Of a stretch of DNA of 64,000 nt, positions 32,346 to 43,376 are shown piece after piece. A model generated the notes under the pieces. That model searched no databases. It saw only the letters and a program-made list of their open reading frames with translations, and was not told the origin of the DNA. The position numbers and the translations under genes are program-made. Source of the stretch: Macrostomum hystrix. Lineage: Eukaryota > Platyhelminthes > Macrostomidae. The stretch lies in NCBI GenBank assembly GCA_950097015.1, contig CATNEN010000039.1:12006001-12070000 (forward strand). The letters run 5' to 3'. Numbering within the stretch: position 1 is the stretch's first letter; every line of letters starts with the position of its first letter.

Positions 32346-32545
32346 CAGTCCATGGACTGGGTGACGTCACACCTAACCCTCAATTACCCCAGCTGATGCT
32401 GGTACCCACTCAACAGCTGAAGCAATGCAGAGTTAAGAGTCGTGCTAAAAGACACAACATGTTCCAGCGAACTACGAAATCGAGTCCCCGACCGTGAAGC
32501 ACTAACCGACGATCTAACCACTAGGCTACAACTCCCGTTGTATCA
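32340..32545 (-). mobile_element. SINE family 2, minus strand
   Basis: Reverse complement gives the TAGCCTAGTGGTTAGATCG head, a diverged B box (GACTCGATTTCG), CTTAACTCTGCATTGCTTCAG, CTGTTGAGTGGGTACCAGC and the CAGTCCATGGACTGAA palindrome. Confidence 0.78.
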
Positions 32546-33295
32546 AACCCCAAAAGCTGAGCCAATCAAGGCTCTGTTCCCGCATAGTAACTGACTTCTC
32601 ATGAGTGCAGCCTTACTCAGCCTTGTCCTCGGAGCTCACGATACAGTCATATGCACCTGACATGGCTGCAATTACGAATTTAAGCACAAAAGTAATTCAT
32701 ATTGCTCCAGAGCCAACGAGTTTAAATGTTTTACTCACGACAAAACGGTACATCACAGAAGCCAGCATTTCGAAAGGACAGTCGAAATTGTCAGTGACGT
32801 CATCACCGGTGCTTTAAGGAACCTATCAAAGACTGTGTGCTAAAAACTGAAGCGTTTTTTGCTTTAGAAAAAAATATTTTTCAAGTCTGTACGAGCTAAC
32901 TGCATCTCTTTATTTCTAGCTTTAGACACAGCTGGGCACCCGGTCATATTGGCCGGGGAGTCTGCGAAACATGCCAGAGAGCGTTCAACAGTTTCCGTCT
33001 CAGCAGATTGGAGTGTGGCTTCATTACTGATAGTGGCACCTGAATCCCATGCCTAAATTGTTTTCTTTGCATTAATCTCTATTAGAGAGAGGGAGCAAAA
33101 TTTGAGTCGGAGGCCAGAAGGCAATTAAAATATATGTACAGTCCGACGTACAAACTTTGGTAGTTGAAGTGGTAAATATTAAAACCATGTGATGCATAAA
33201 CAATCATTCAAACTGACGCAGCAATCAAACAAATTGATTAGTTTTTAAATATGGCAAACTATCGCATGGTTTTCCAACAAGAATCACATAAAAAT

Positions 33296-33455
33296 AGGGG
33301 TGAGTGTTAGAGCGTTCTAACGTGTTTGCCTCTCGCACTAAGGTCTCTGAGCTTGATTCCACAGCGAGGCCACATAAATTTGGGGCTCGGCGGCGGAAAG
33401 AGTGATTTACGCCCTTGAGGACCAGCGAAAGTGTACAGTGTACGATAAAGTGTAC
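33296..33455 (+). mobile_element. SINE family 1, 3'-truncated copy
   Basis: GGGTGAGTGTTAGAGCG, TTTGCCTCTCGCACTAAGG, TTTGGGGCTCGGCGGCGGAA and GTGTACAGTGTACGATAAAG match the family-1 head and first half. Confidence 0.7.
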
Positions 33456-33505
33456 AATCAAAAATGTCAGGGCAGTTATTTATTTTCGACATTCGACATT
33501 TGAAA

Positions 33506-33584
33506 CAGTCGTACGTAGCTTTCAGATGCAAACCGCGCAATATCTGCGGCTGTGCTGTAGGTAATAAAAATTGTACTTGTTTAA
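33506..33584 (+). repeat. 80-bp segment, plus-strand partner of 32266-32345
   Basis: Inverted copy of 32266-32345; see that entry. The copies lie about 1.2 kb apart. Confidence 0.65.
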
Positions 33585-33649
33585 CTATTCACGACACAGA
33601 ACGCAGTTTTTTGTTTTCAATCAATTCTACATTGTTACACGTATGCTCG

Positions 33650-34180
33650 TAATTGTGAGAAAGAAAAAATAGGTTCCATTTTCAAATTTGCAAATATGCT
33701 TCGAAAGAAGCACTAATGTTCTTTGACGGATGACATCGTTTCATAAAATTCAATGGCTTTAAAAAGGCTTCGTATTGGCATCCTAAAAAAACAACAAACT
33801 CAGTGGCTGGGTTATAAATGTGGCTTCGTCGCTTTTTTTATTGCGATGCCTTCTCTAAAGCAGCTCTCATGCAATCATAGGACCAGTCATTTTAAATGGG
33901 GTCGCACAGATCTTTTTCAACCGATGTCATCGTCAGAAATCTGTGATTCAGACAATGAAACAAAACAACCGGAAGGCTATTTCAATAGCTTCAGCTGCAT
34001 CAAACTGCGAGTCCTACTGGTGCGCACTAACCTATGTTTTGCAGGTGCTTTTGTTCGTGAAACTGTTGCTTCTATTCACTGAGTTTTTACTGCGCTCACC
34101 TCTCTCTTCCGGTGCCAAAAGCTGATAAAGCCTTGCGTTTCAGTCGATCTGCCTTAACTAATAGAATTTGCTCATATATT
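33650..34180 (+). other. Unrecognised stretch before the glycine-rich protein gene
   Basis: Contains a plus-strand open frame of 109 codons (33753-34082) with no family I recognise, and no clear splice context. It may be chance. The 34150-34184 end holds the leader acceptor of the next gene. Confidence 0.3.
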
Positions 34181-34184
34181 TCAG
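34160..34184 (+). promoter_or_regulatory. Leader acceptor with branch-point-like TTAACTAAT
   Basis: CCTTAACTAATAG lies about 25 bases before the AG of CTCATATATTTCAG, and the leader that follows is only CGCACAACTGAAATC before the ATG. The CGCACAA start recurs at the related genes at 42288 and about 46503. It is consistent with a trans-splice acceptor, not proven. Confidence 0.45.
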
Positions 34185-34199
34185 CGCACAACTGAAATC

Positions 34200-36268
34200 A
34201 TGAATCCATATTACTTGGTTTATCTAGCGAAAGTGTCCATCATAGTAGGCCTCTTGATTGGTGAGATTTCTTCGTGCAAAATATTTGATTGCCAGAGCCA
34301 CATTAAATGGCGCTTTTAAAGTCTGCGTACGGCTGTGAGTCCATGTGCTGAGAAGGCCATAACACCAACCCTAGTTTCTACCCGAGCTGATACGGGCACC
34401 AATTTTACAGCTGATGAAATTTCGTTACAACGAATGGCGGATGAAGCATGGTGACGATTTTTTGGCTTCTTTAAAGAGCTTAAAAATACAATTGTTGTTT
34501 TTTGTATTACAGACTCGTCAAGCGCCTGCGGTCTTATAGTGCGTCTCAGTGCGAGCCAGATCGTCATCAACGAGTCTTTTAGCAGCTCAGTGCTCAGTCA
34601 GACTGTCAGTTCGCTTCAAAGCTGCATTCTCTTGTGCCGCCTGAATGGCTGCGCGGCGGCGTCATTTAACGAATTCAGCAGCCTGTGCCAGCTGATTGTG
34701 CTGAGCGACGCGTCGTCCAAAGACGGTCCGCCGGAGAGCCACGCCCGTCGGGTTCTTGGCCCTGAGCCAGGCGAAAAGCTATTTTTAGTGACCGACTTTG
34801 AGCACCAATTGGTGGCCAAGATTTCTTCGAATATCAGCGTGGCCTCGCCGCAGCAAGACGGGGCCTATTCAAGCAGCCAATTTTCAGGCAACTTTTGTAC
34901 GCGAATTCATCATACGAGTACTATTAGTGTGCACTTTCACTGCGCCTTGAAGGCTTGCCCTCAAAGGATTAAATTGCTTGGCAAACCAGCCTTCTCTTCC
35001 GCGGCTGCGACCAAAACGAATTTAGCCGAGCCGCGGAATCGAGTTCAGGAACCTAAGTGTCCCTAAGTGAACACTTTAACTTTATTTGAAGTGTAACACA
35101 TATTTGCGATCTGCCATCCCATTTCCCTTTCCAGCAGCTTCATCAACTAATTCTAGAAACACTGTGCAATTGTACACTGTGCCTGCTGATGGCTGCTACC
35201 GCATCGGGGCCGGTGGAGGCCATGGTGGCTCCACGTACGGAGGTGGCATCTACACCGTCTACTCAGGCGGTCGCGGTGCCCGGATTGCAGGCAGCTTCAG
35301 CCTGAGGGCCGGCACTGAGCTGTCGATAGTCGTCGGCACTCGCGGCGGTGATGCCACTGAGGCAATCAACGACGCCGGCACTGGCGGAGGCGGCGGCAGC
35401 TTTGTGTACATCAATGCCAGTGTTCAGCTGCTGCTGGCTGCTGGTGGAGGCGGCGGTGGCGCGTTTCAGTTTGAGGGTGAGCGGAGGCGGGTCGCTTCAT
35501 ATGGAATCTCCAAAACGCGATAGATGCAACGAGCTGAAAATCGAAAATAAGTCATCCTGGGATTTTCTGCCGATAGATTCTACCCGATTTGGACAAAAAC
35601 TATTTTAAGTTGTTTCAGCATTGGAGAAAATAATAGTTTTGACTCCCGTTTTGACTAGTCGAGGCAAAAAAGTGAAAAGTGCTGTTGAAAAAGTGAAAAC
35701 AACATAGTTAGCCCAGCGGCAGCAGCGTTTGTAATCCCAGACGGCTTTAGTATCTGCGTAAATCCTGGGTCTCAAAAAAACTTCAGGCGTTCCAGGCCAG
35801 GCCGACTCCAACGGTACAAACTCACTTAGCTGGGTAACCACGGACCAGGGCTTCGGTGGCTCCTCCGGCAGACCGGTATACACAAACACAGCCGCCACAA
35901 AGAACAACAAGTACCACGGTGGTTCCGGCTCCGGCTGGCTCAGCCGAGCCAATATGACTCGGAAGGCAAGCGGTCACGGCGACCGTGGCGGAGGACGCGC
36001 CGAAGGCTGGCTGGGTGGCGCCGCTGGTGACGCCAACTCGGGTGCCGTTGGCGGCTTCGGAGGCGGCGGCGGCGGCGGAATGGCTAGCGGGGCGAGCGGC
36101 GGCGGCGGCGGCTACAGCGGCGGCGGCGCTGGCATCAGCGGTGGCATTGCTGGCGGCGGCGGTGGCTCCGCCTGCTTCGGCATTGGCTGCGTTGGCGAGA
36201 CCGGCGGCAACTTGGATAGCGAGAACGGATTTATCGTCGTGGAGAGAATCAGTAGCCAGTGCACTTGA
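34200..36268 (+). CDS. Secreted PAN-like / glycine-rich protein
   Basis: Exons 34200-34260, 34513 to about 34890-34915, 35135-35476 and 35787-36268 (TGA). Exon 1 encodes a signal peptide (MNPYYLVYLAKVSIIVGLLI). Exon 2 has a PAN/apple-like segment (SSLQSCILLCRLNGCAAASF...LCQLIVLS). Exons 3-4 form a long Gly-rich domain that looks like the glycine-rich region of ALK/LTK-type proteins: CYRIGAGGGHGG, LSIVVGTRGGD, LLAAGGGGGG, then AGGGGGSACFGIGCVGETGG and a final FIVVE strand. There is no kinase or membrane segment after it, so it is probably a secreted matrix or mucus protein. Introns 1-3 are all phase 1. The end of exon 2 is uncertain: GTACGC or GTACTA donors both fit the phase. A SINE-1 remnant follows it. 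Confidence 0.7.
34320..34425 (-). mobile_element. SINE family 2 fragment in intron 1
   Basis: GTACGGCTGTGAGTCCATG, AACCCTAGTTTCTACCCGAG, GATACGGGCACCAATTTTACAGCTG resemble the reverse complement of the family-2 body. Diverged. Confidence 0.5.
34922..35062 (-). mobile_element. SINE family 1 fragment in intron 2
   Basis: Reverse-strand SINE body: TGTGCACTTTCACTGCGCC, CAGCCTTCTCTTCCGCGGC, GAGCCGCGGAATCGAGTTCAGG. Both ends are truncated. Confidence 0.72.
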
Positions 36269-36359
36269 ACTCCTTGCTTGATGACTGAGACTTAAAAACA
36301 GGAAGCAGGTACAAGTAAAATAACTCGTCACTCGTTTGTTGGCTTTGCAAGTCGTTGTA

Positions 36360-36560
36360 AACTTTGTTACTCGTTTTGTCCACATTATTTTGCGACCCAG
36401 CCGCGAAGTGAAGGTTTGATTGCTCGTTGCGCGATATACGCTGATGAGGGCCAATGCCGAATGCCACCTGTGTGCATGTGTTAGCGGGATTAGCGGAACG
36501 GGTAGAAGAATAATAATAATAATTTTTGTTGCCACCTCGCTGGTTGTGGTCCCATCGTCG
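36360..36560 (+). mobile_element. Possible degenerate SINE family 1
   Basis: GCGACCCAGCCGCGAAGTGAAGG, GATGAGGGCCAATGCC, CCACCTGTGTGCATGTG and GCCACCTCGCTGGTTGTGG follow the order of the family-1 body but are diverged. Confidence 0.35.
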
Positions 36561-36599
36561 TCAAAACTGTGTCAATTCCAAAATCCCGCTGCATAATAC

Positions 36600-36945
36600 T
36601 CATATTGATGTAATTTATCTAGGTTCTGATAGTTTTTAAACCTCCTCCAAATTTGGTAAAAATGCCCCCCGGTGTCGCCAATGCGGTCGCTGCCACCGCA
36701 GAATGAGCTTCCCCCGCCGCCCGCTGTGTTCACAGCCAGTCCGCCTCCACAACCGCTGAAGCCGCCGCCGGCGGCGCTGGTATGAAAGTCGCCTTCGCTG
36801 CCGGCGTCGAAGCCCCCAGTGCCACTGTTACCCTCGCCTTGAACGCCGCCGAGCCATCCGTCATTGATGCTGCCACCGCGATCTCCGTCAAACTTTCCGC
36901 GTCGAGTCATCTTAGCCTTGACCAGCCAGCCAGCATCCGAACCTC
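36600..36945 (-). pseudogene. Glycine-rich exon of a second, inverted copy
   Basis: The minus strand reads GWLVKAKMTRRGKFDGDRGG, NDGWLGGVQGEGNSG, GGGGSSFCGGSDRIGDTGGH, colinear with the last exon of the gene at 34200-36268 (WLSRANMTRK, GDRGGG, EGWLGG, GGGGGSACF, GETGG). A stop (TGA) appears just before this stretch (near 36955) and the final strand FIVVE is missing. No partner exons were found on this strand. Confidence 0.75.
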
Positions 36946-37089
36946 CTTGGGATTCGCGGATTCAAGTGCAGAGTTTGCGCCGCTCGTTCGGGCCTGACCG
37001 TTCACTTCTGTTTGGAGATGAAGTTGCGAGTTTTTGGAATTTACGGAAAAAATGGAAAAAATTACAAAAGTGTTTGCGCCTATTAGTTT

Positions 37090-37323
37090 TTTGCAAGTAC
37101 CAGTTCTTTGTTGGAAACTCGTTTGAGCAACTCGGACGAGCAACTACGTCCTAGTGAACTACGAAGGCTACTGCCCCGTGACCAACGGAAACATTTGCAT
37201 GTACTTTGGCAAAAGAACCACAAACACTGAGACTTTCATGTTCAGCGGCACGCTTCGAGCTGTGGCCATCGCGAGCCAGAGCATGACCGAGGCGGAGATT
37301 CGCGAGTTCTTCACCATGGTTTG
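37090..37323 (+). pseudogene. 3' fragment of the PAN/LamG-like gene
   Basis: From 37136 to the stop at 37321-37323 it is identical by eye to the last 190 bp of the coding regions ending at 43376 and 47591 (SNYVLVNYEGYCPVTNGN... ending REFFTMV). Just before, YQFFVGNSF is kept but followed by an insertion and frame change. Nothing of the first two-thirds of the gene is present. Confidence 0.9.
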
Positions 37324-38860
37324 AAGATGGCGGCAAGTGCACCAAAATGAAGTGCAGCAGAAATTTCTCAAGAGGGAAACATCACCCAGATTATCGAACT
37401 GATACAAGAACTTGTTTAACCACTTTTCCTTTCAACTTTTTATTCGATTAGTTTAAACGTGTGTGCGTGTTGTGTCTTCTGTTGCAATTCTATTTTTTGT
37501 TCTCCATTTAAACTCTTAATTAAATCTAGGCTATCTTGGCTATCGTATGGCTGCATATTGTTAATCTTTCCTTCACGCTCTGCACATTCTATCATATCTA
37601 ACTTCTGTAACCAATAAGGAAATTCCTTTCTTTTAAATATAAAATATTTTGTTTTTTTTCTATTCTTTGAAAATAAAGCAGTGACTTTTACTCAAGCATT
37701 AACTTTTTAAAGAAGTTAGGACGCTACGGCCCTTTTAAAGTTTGTCTTGATCCCCTATTAACTAAATAAACGTTTCTATGATGCAAAATAAATTCTTCTT
37801 TTTATACAATTTTAGACGTTGCAGTAATGCTGTTGGCACTGATGCCACTATTAGGTGACTGCCGAGCTTTAGCAAGCAAAGAGGCGATTTCGCGCACACA
37901 AAAAGTACGCAGTCACACGTTCACACAGGTGTGTTATGCGTTGGGATTTGGCCGTAATGGCTTCCATTCTGACCTTAGTTGAAATCTCGCAGAATGATCA
38001 CTGTGTTATCCGATGCTAACATCTAAATATTGGCTGTCTGGATTAACTTTGGCTAAGAGACGAGCAATTGTTCATTTTAATAATAAGTTTTTAGAGTTAT
38101 ATTTTAACTTGAAATAGGTTAATTTCTTTGATACAACACGTGTACCTAAAAAGCTATTACCAGCGCTTTAATTATAAAAAAACTATGAAAATTAGGCTTT
38201 TCAATTCTGCATGCCCTTACCCACTACTCGATAATTTTTGCGAGCGGTGCCACGGCATACGAGGCCACTGGGCTGCAGGACCGGGAACCGCTTCAGCATC
38301 AACAGCCGAAGCTTTTCGCTGGACTTAATGGCGCTATTGGATGGTATCCATACGCGATGGCTTCGTGTCCGTGGGCGCTCGCCTTCGAATACAAAGGTCA
38401 GCCTGCCGAGGCCCTCGGCCAAGTTGAACGAGGGCGAAAGAAAACTGTTTGACTGAATATAATTTACTGCATGCGCTTATCGACTACTCAGTAACTTGGA
38501 CGCTCACAAATCGCCAGTAGTGATGTACGAGCATCAGGCTTCTAATTTTGAGTATTTTGACGCATAGCAACGTTCTACAAGTCCCTTGTGCACGCGCCCT
38601 CAATTTGCTGCTGGCTATGACGTCTTTAACTTCATTTTTAATAGCTCTTTGCTGTCGCTTGCTTATTGCTTATTAGAGCTAATAAACGCTTCAAATTGCT
38701 TCTAGTTTTGCACACTGACAAGTTGTTTTCTAATCTCGATAAAATCTGTAATTCAGTTATGTTTTTTGGCTCTAGTTCATTGTGAATTGCTATGAAAATA
38801 ATTTTTTCATAAGTAACAAGGAATTAAACTTATACCGCTCCTTTAAGTGTCAACTGAAAA
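37324..38860. other. No gene seen
   Basis: AT-rich spacer. The segment after 37324 resembles the 3' flanks of the two intact PAN/LamG-like genes at lower identity. No other signal. Confidence 0.5.
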
Positions 38861-38869
38861 AATATATGC

Positions 38870-40190
38870 GAAATTTGATGGTGATCAAGGTTCTGACTCT
38901 GAGCTCAGCTCCAGAGAGCCTGAGAGAGCTCAACACGCCTCAGGCTTCCGCTGCTCAGCTCCTGAAAAAGTGAGCCAAGAGTTCTTCCTGTTGGAGACCT
39001 GAGACCCTTTCGTCGGGCACAATTGTAGATGGCATACCGCAGCATATCTGATTCGCAACTTTGCTGCTGTTCGTTTATCAAGCCTAACGCCAATCAGTCT
39101 AGCGAGAGCCTGACGGCCTGCATGGAGAATGGCAGCTTGGACTTGGTCTTCAAGAAGCAGCTACCAAGTCTGGGCAAGATCTCCGTCGGCCAATGGATCT
39201 CCGCCAATTCCCGAATTCTTCAGCGTCTATTTGATGTCATTGGCACCAATAGCGTCTGTTTACAGCGTGAACACCAGCCAGCTGAGAGGCTACCTGCAAT
39301 ACTCCCAGAAGATCGGAGAACACCTTGACGCCAACTAGGTACAGTTCGAATGTTGTATGGGAGTTTGACAAAGACTACATGATACTAACGGCAGAGTCGG
39401 AACTGTATCAGTGGGGATGCGAACCCCAGAAGATGAACCATCGCCCCTCAACGCTCAACTTGAAGGTCACTCTGAACCGACCTGGCACCTCGCAACCGTA
39501 GGCCCCCCATCTGCTTGAACTTCAACTCACCAGCCGGTTGTCAGTGGCTCAGCTGCAGGTACCGGCACGTCTGCAAGCTGCCTGAATGCAGCAAGCCGCA
39601 CCCCGCTCCTGGGCACCGGCAGATCGGCTGTCGAGTTGTCGATCGTGGCCGGCTATGTGCTCTGGGTACTCGAGTCATCATCACGGACGTACTGCGCTAG
39701 GCGGTCCTGCAGGAGCTTCATCTGGCTAACTTCGGCGCCAGCCGGATGAAGGCTCTCGTCTGGTGAGCAGGAATCGATAAGGAGGTCGAGCAACTGTAGC
39801 GCAAGGACCACAAGTAGATACCTACTTTAGTAGCTTGAAGAACTTATTTAGCAGTCCTTGCTGTTGCGTACATGCGAGGAGTGCAAAGCTCACCAGTCGG
39901 ATTCGGTGCACCATTGGCTCTTCCGAAGCGAACTGTGGAGCCGCCTTTACGTGAATTCTGCTGTGCTATTTAACGGGTGCATCTAACTATTTGTTATTGA
40001 CGCTCAAAACAAATGGCCAGTAGATGTCTAACACATTTGCCAGCGGTATCATCGCTCATCTTCGACAAATTTTTTGCCACCTGGGTCTTCCTCGCCTCGA
40101 TGTCTTCGACAAGTCGAAGAAATTTCGACGATATCTCATGCAGCAAAGGTTTTCGACTTTCCAAACTTCGGCGTCTTAACATCTTGAAAC
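38870..40190 (+). pseudogene. Retroelement gag-like remnant
   Basis: Between stops and frame changes, the plus strand at about 39515-39620 reads LNFNSPAGCQWLSCRYRHVCKLPECSKPHPA, a Cys/His knuckle typical of gag-like proteins of some LTR or DIRS-type elements. Upstream (39129-39338) a broken frame has PEFFSVYLMSLAPIASVYS, unassigned. No intact ORF. Confidence 0.4.
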
Positions 40191-40197
40191 TATCGAG

Positions 40198-40433
40198 CTA
40201 GCTAAAAGGTTCATCCAGACGCTGAAATTGCACATTAAGCAGTCCACCAGCTGCGGAGCAATGTTTCTTGCTCGCGTACATTCGACCACAGGCGGCTCTC
40301 CAAGCGAGCTGCTCTTCGGTCGTAGGTTGCGCTCCAGGGTGGACTTCATGCGGCCGTCTCTTGTGGACCAGGTGAGAATTCGCCAGGATGAAGTGGCACA
40401 AGTGGCGACGACGACCGAGATTTTTACACTCTA
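40198..40433 (+). pseudogene. Integrase C-terminal remnant of a Ty3/gypsy element
   Basis: LAKRFIQTLKLHIKQS, FLARVHSTTGGSPSELLFGRRLRSRVDFMRPSL matches the conserved gypsy integrase segment (family pattern FLxxYRxTPHxTTGxSPAELLFGRxxRTxLD). No flanking LTR was recognised. Confidence 0.82.
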
Positions 40434-42280
40434 GCAATTGCATCCGGGTCAAGGGCTTCGGCAAGGACGCGGGCTCTCTGAAGTTGTTTTCTCGGCAGCC
40501 TGCCACTGCCTTCGACTCCTGAATATAAGGCGTTCTCAGCCAGTTTCGCATCAGCCGCAGGCTTGGAAGCGGCCGCGGACTCGATGGCAGTGCCGGAGGC
40601 AGCTGCGGCTCCGTTAGCGCCGGCTTCTGTTTCGGATCTCGGATCGCTGCTAACCGAAGGGACTTGGAAAGCGGCCCAAGCGTCTTCAACTCGGAGGGGG
40701 TGAGTGGGTCAGCTGCTAATGTCGCTGCCTCACTTTCGAATGGTCGCTGGTTCGTTCCTCCCTCCAAGTCACGATTCTTTCGGGGCTTAGTTGGAGGTTT
40801 GCGAAGTAGTGACTTGCGGAGATGCACCTTATTCTGTGCAACCAAAGCTAATTTAAAATAGCTTAACCCCTGCCTTCTGCATTCCTGCTTGTTTGTGTTT
40901 GTGCTTGTGCGTTGGGCCGGGTGTGCACCAATGTGTACTCTCGTCCTTACCCTTCAGGCATCTAAGTCCTCCCCTGGTTTGGTCTGCTCTGTGCGGGCCT
41001 CGGGTGAGAGGCACTCTGGCTGCTGTGTGTGAGGTGCCGGTGTCCAGGGGTCCAGATGGCGCGATGGGCGACTCCCGCCTAGTTCGCCGGCCTGGGGGCA
41101 TGCCGTTCCTTCGCTTGTGCGTAAGTGCCCCAGCCCCCTGCAAATAAGTAAGTAAATCTTCAACTGGGGATTTTATTGACTGACAAAGCTTGGTGACTAG
41201 CTGACTGTTGAATCTGCTCTTTTTTTCTACGAGAACGAGTGGCAGCCCCAGCTCTACGATACTGTACAGTTGCCGAGCAGCGACCGTCCGTCCCTGGAAA
41301 CCACTCGGCTTCGGTGCCGAGCTGTTGCTGAGGCTTAGCGCGCTCTGCTGACGGGCGTTCTCTGCACCTGCAAAAGAAGAGACTCGGAGACTGGTTGAGA
41401 ACGTATGAGAGCCATGTCAGGTTTTGCTTTGTATGGCTGAGAAAAAGCCTAGATTGTATGGTTGAGAAGGATTTAATGGTAGTTCAGATTAATGCCCTTT
41501 ACAACGCACAACAGACGGTCAGACTGAAGGATACGCTGAGGCCCTGAGTCTTTGGAGGTGCAATTGTCCAGGACGAATGCAGCCAGTTGGTTGTCTACGA
41601 AGCAAGTAACTTTGTAATCTTGCACGACTGGGTGCGGCAGAGAGATTCTCCGCTTCATGCAATCCATACAGCTTGCTTGTTCCTCGCAGCTCCTGCAGTA
41701 TCTTGTATCGAGCTCTCTCTTGCTGTCTCGTAAAAGCGTATTTGACGTTGTCTGCGCTGAACGAGGAATTTCTGTTTGATGGTCTTCGGATGTTCTGGTC
41801 AACGAGTGTACTTAACAAAATATATTACACAGCCAAAGACAGAATAAATGTAAATTTGCTTTCTGAAAACGTTAACTCATACGAAATCCCATCAGATATG
41901 ATATATCAGCAGATCTCCATTTTTTATGACATTTTTCCTATGTAAATTTTTCTTCACAAAAAACTGCGACGTTTTTTGAAAGCCACTGCGCTACAACTGT
42001 GACGGCTCAATGTCATCAAATGTTCATTTTGATTGAATGTTATCGTTTTATACAATCTTTTTGCATTTTCTATCGTTTCTAACGTTTTCCAATCATTCCA
42101 ATCGATTTTCAAGCTCAGCTGCTGAAAGTCAGTGTGAGTCTTGAAGCGCCTAGCCCGCAGCATCCAAGCAGCTAATGAAAAATGTTTTACTGAATGCGTC
42201 TAGCACAGTGTTCGGTTTGTTTTCTAGTAACCATTAGCAATGCAAGGAAAGTTTTTAAATACTAACTCGACTGAATTCTA
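40434..42280. other. Retroelement-like debris and spacer
   Basis: 40434-40850 follows the integrase remnant and lacks stops on the minus strand, probably by composition. 40890-41150 is GC-rich, unassigned. 41470-41818 (minus) has frame-broken coding-like sequence (FTRQQERARYKILQELRG and a CRSCEEQASCMDC knuckle) that may be retroelement pol or gag; I cannot assign it. Confidence 0.35.
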
Positions 42281-42287
42281 ATTGCAG

Positions 42288-42368
42288 CGCACAAGTGATT
42301 ATAGCTCGATGCTTTCGTTCTATGGAACTGCTGCCATCAAGCCTGCAAATTTTATTCTGACTGCCGGA
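42288..42368 (+). other. 5' leader of the first PAN/LamG-like gene
   Basis: Follows the acceptor ATTGCAG (42281-42287) and starts CGCACAAG. An upstream in-frame ATG at 42309 would add 20 residues in this copy, but the matching site in the second copy runs into a TAA, so the shared ATG is preferred. Confidence 0.5.
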
Positions 42369-43376
42369 ATGCCAGGAAGGCTGTGGTTATTCGTTCATGC
42401 CCTCTGCCTAGTAGGGATGGCTTCGGCTATCGAGTCAGGGAAGAGCTATTTCTGGCACTCAGCAGAAGTGCAATGCGTTCCAGACAACTCGCCGATCGCA
42501 TTTGAGAGGCGGGTAGCTGTCAGCAAAGCGCATTGTTCAATGGTAGCATCGACTTTCAATCGCTTTGGCATTCTTGTGGCACAGTACAACCAGCAGTCGC
42601 GCGTGTGCAACGTCTTTTACTACCAATCGATCTGCCGCAGTCTGATTCCTGGAAATACTCCCAACTGCGCGGTGTACCTACGACTGTCAATCAATCGCGC
42701 ACTACTCAGTCCCAAACTCAACATTGTGTGGCTCGCCGATGATGTAATCAGACTGGAGAACCTTGTCTGTCAGGCCGACGAGAGCACGAACCGCCTGTAC
42801 CCTCAGAGCGTTCAGTTCACCAGTGAGGGCGCTGTGTTCGATGGTAGCCAGTCGGTAGCCATAATGAACAAGTCTAGCCTCAGCTTCGCTACTGGTCTCA
42901 CCTGGCTGATAAAGCTCAAGCGGAAGGTGCAGTGGCAGCCGTACATTGAGTTCACAACCTGCACCAACATGGCCACCACTCCGACCGTTGACGGCATCCA
43001 CATGCTCGAGTTTGGGGCTCCTCAACAACTGTACGTGAGAACCCACCGAATCACTGGGACTCTGCTGCCACTCATCTACTCCCCCTACAGATATATGTCT
43101 AACGATCCCAACGAATGGCTCACTCTCGGCTTCACTACCGATGGGTCCAGCAAGTACCAGTTCTTTGTTGGAAACTCGTTTGTAGACACGAGCAACTACG
43201 TCCTAGTGAACTACGAAGGCTACTGCCCCGTGACCAACGGAAACATTTGCATGTACTTTGGCAAAAGAACCACAAACACTGAGACTTTCATGTTCAGCGG
43301 CACGCTTCGAGCTGTGGCCATCGCGAGCCAGAGCATGACCGAGGCGGAGATTCGCGAGTTCTTCACCATGGTTTGA
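42369..43376 (+). CDS. Secreted PAN-like / LamG-like protein, copy 1
   Basis: 335 residues, one coding exon. A signal peptide (MPGRLWLFVHALCLVGMASA) is followed by a Cys-rich PAN/apple-like part (VQCVPD, AHCSMVASTFN, RVCNVFYYQSICRSL, NCAVYL) to about residue 110, then a jelly-roll LamG/pentraxin-like domain: GAVFDGSQSVAI, FATGLTWLIKLK, LEFGAPQQLYVR, WLTLGFTTDG, YQFFVGNSF, FSGTLRAVAIASQSMTEAEIREFF. No membrane anchor, so it is probably secreted and may bind glycans or matrix. Start chosen because it is the ATG shared by both copies. Its coding sequence is almost identical to the gene at 46584-47591 although the flanks are diverged. Confidence 0.8.
   Translation: MPGRLWLFVHALCLVGMASAIESGKSYFWHSAEVQCVPDNSPIAFERRVAVSKAHCSMVASTFNRFGILVAQYNQQSRVCNVFYYQSICRSLIPGNTPNCAVYLRLSINRALLSPKLNIVWLADDVIRLENLVCQADESTNRLYPQSVQFTSEGAVFDGSQSVAIMNKSSLSFATGLTWLIKLKRKVQWQPYIEFTTCTNMATTPTVDGIHMLEFGAPQQLYVRTHRITGTLLPLIYSPYRYMSNDPNEWLTLGFTTDGSSKYQFFVGNSFVDTSNYVLVNYEGYCPVTNGNICMYFGKRTTNTETFMFSGTLRAVAIASQSMTEAEIREFFTMV

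Noticed and set aside
35822-36535. Minus-strand ORF of 237 codons, Ala/Ser-rich
   Set aside because: Shadow of the glycine-rich exon on the plus strand, which has signal peptide, matching phases and domain similarity.
40198-40845. 215-codon minus-strand ORF
   Set aside because: Opposite strand to a recognisable integrase remnant; no family or splice context, composition-driven.
42309-42368. Upstream ATG extending the first PAN/LamG-like protein by 20 residues
   Set aside because: The other copy has TAA in the same place, and the shared ATG is followed directly by a good signal peptide.
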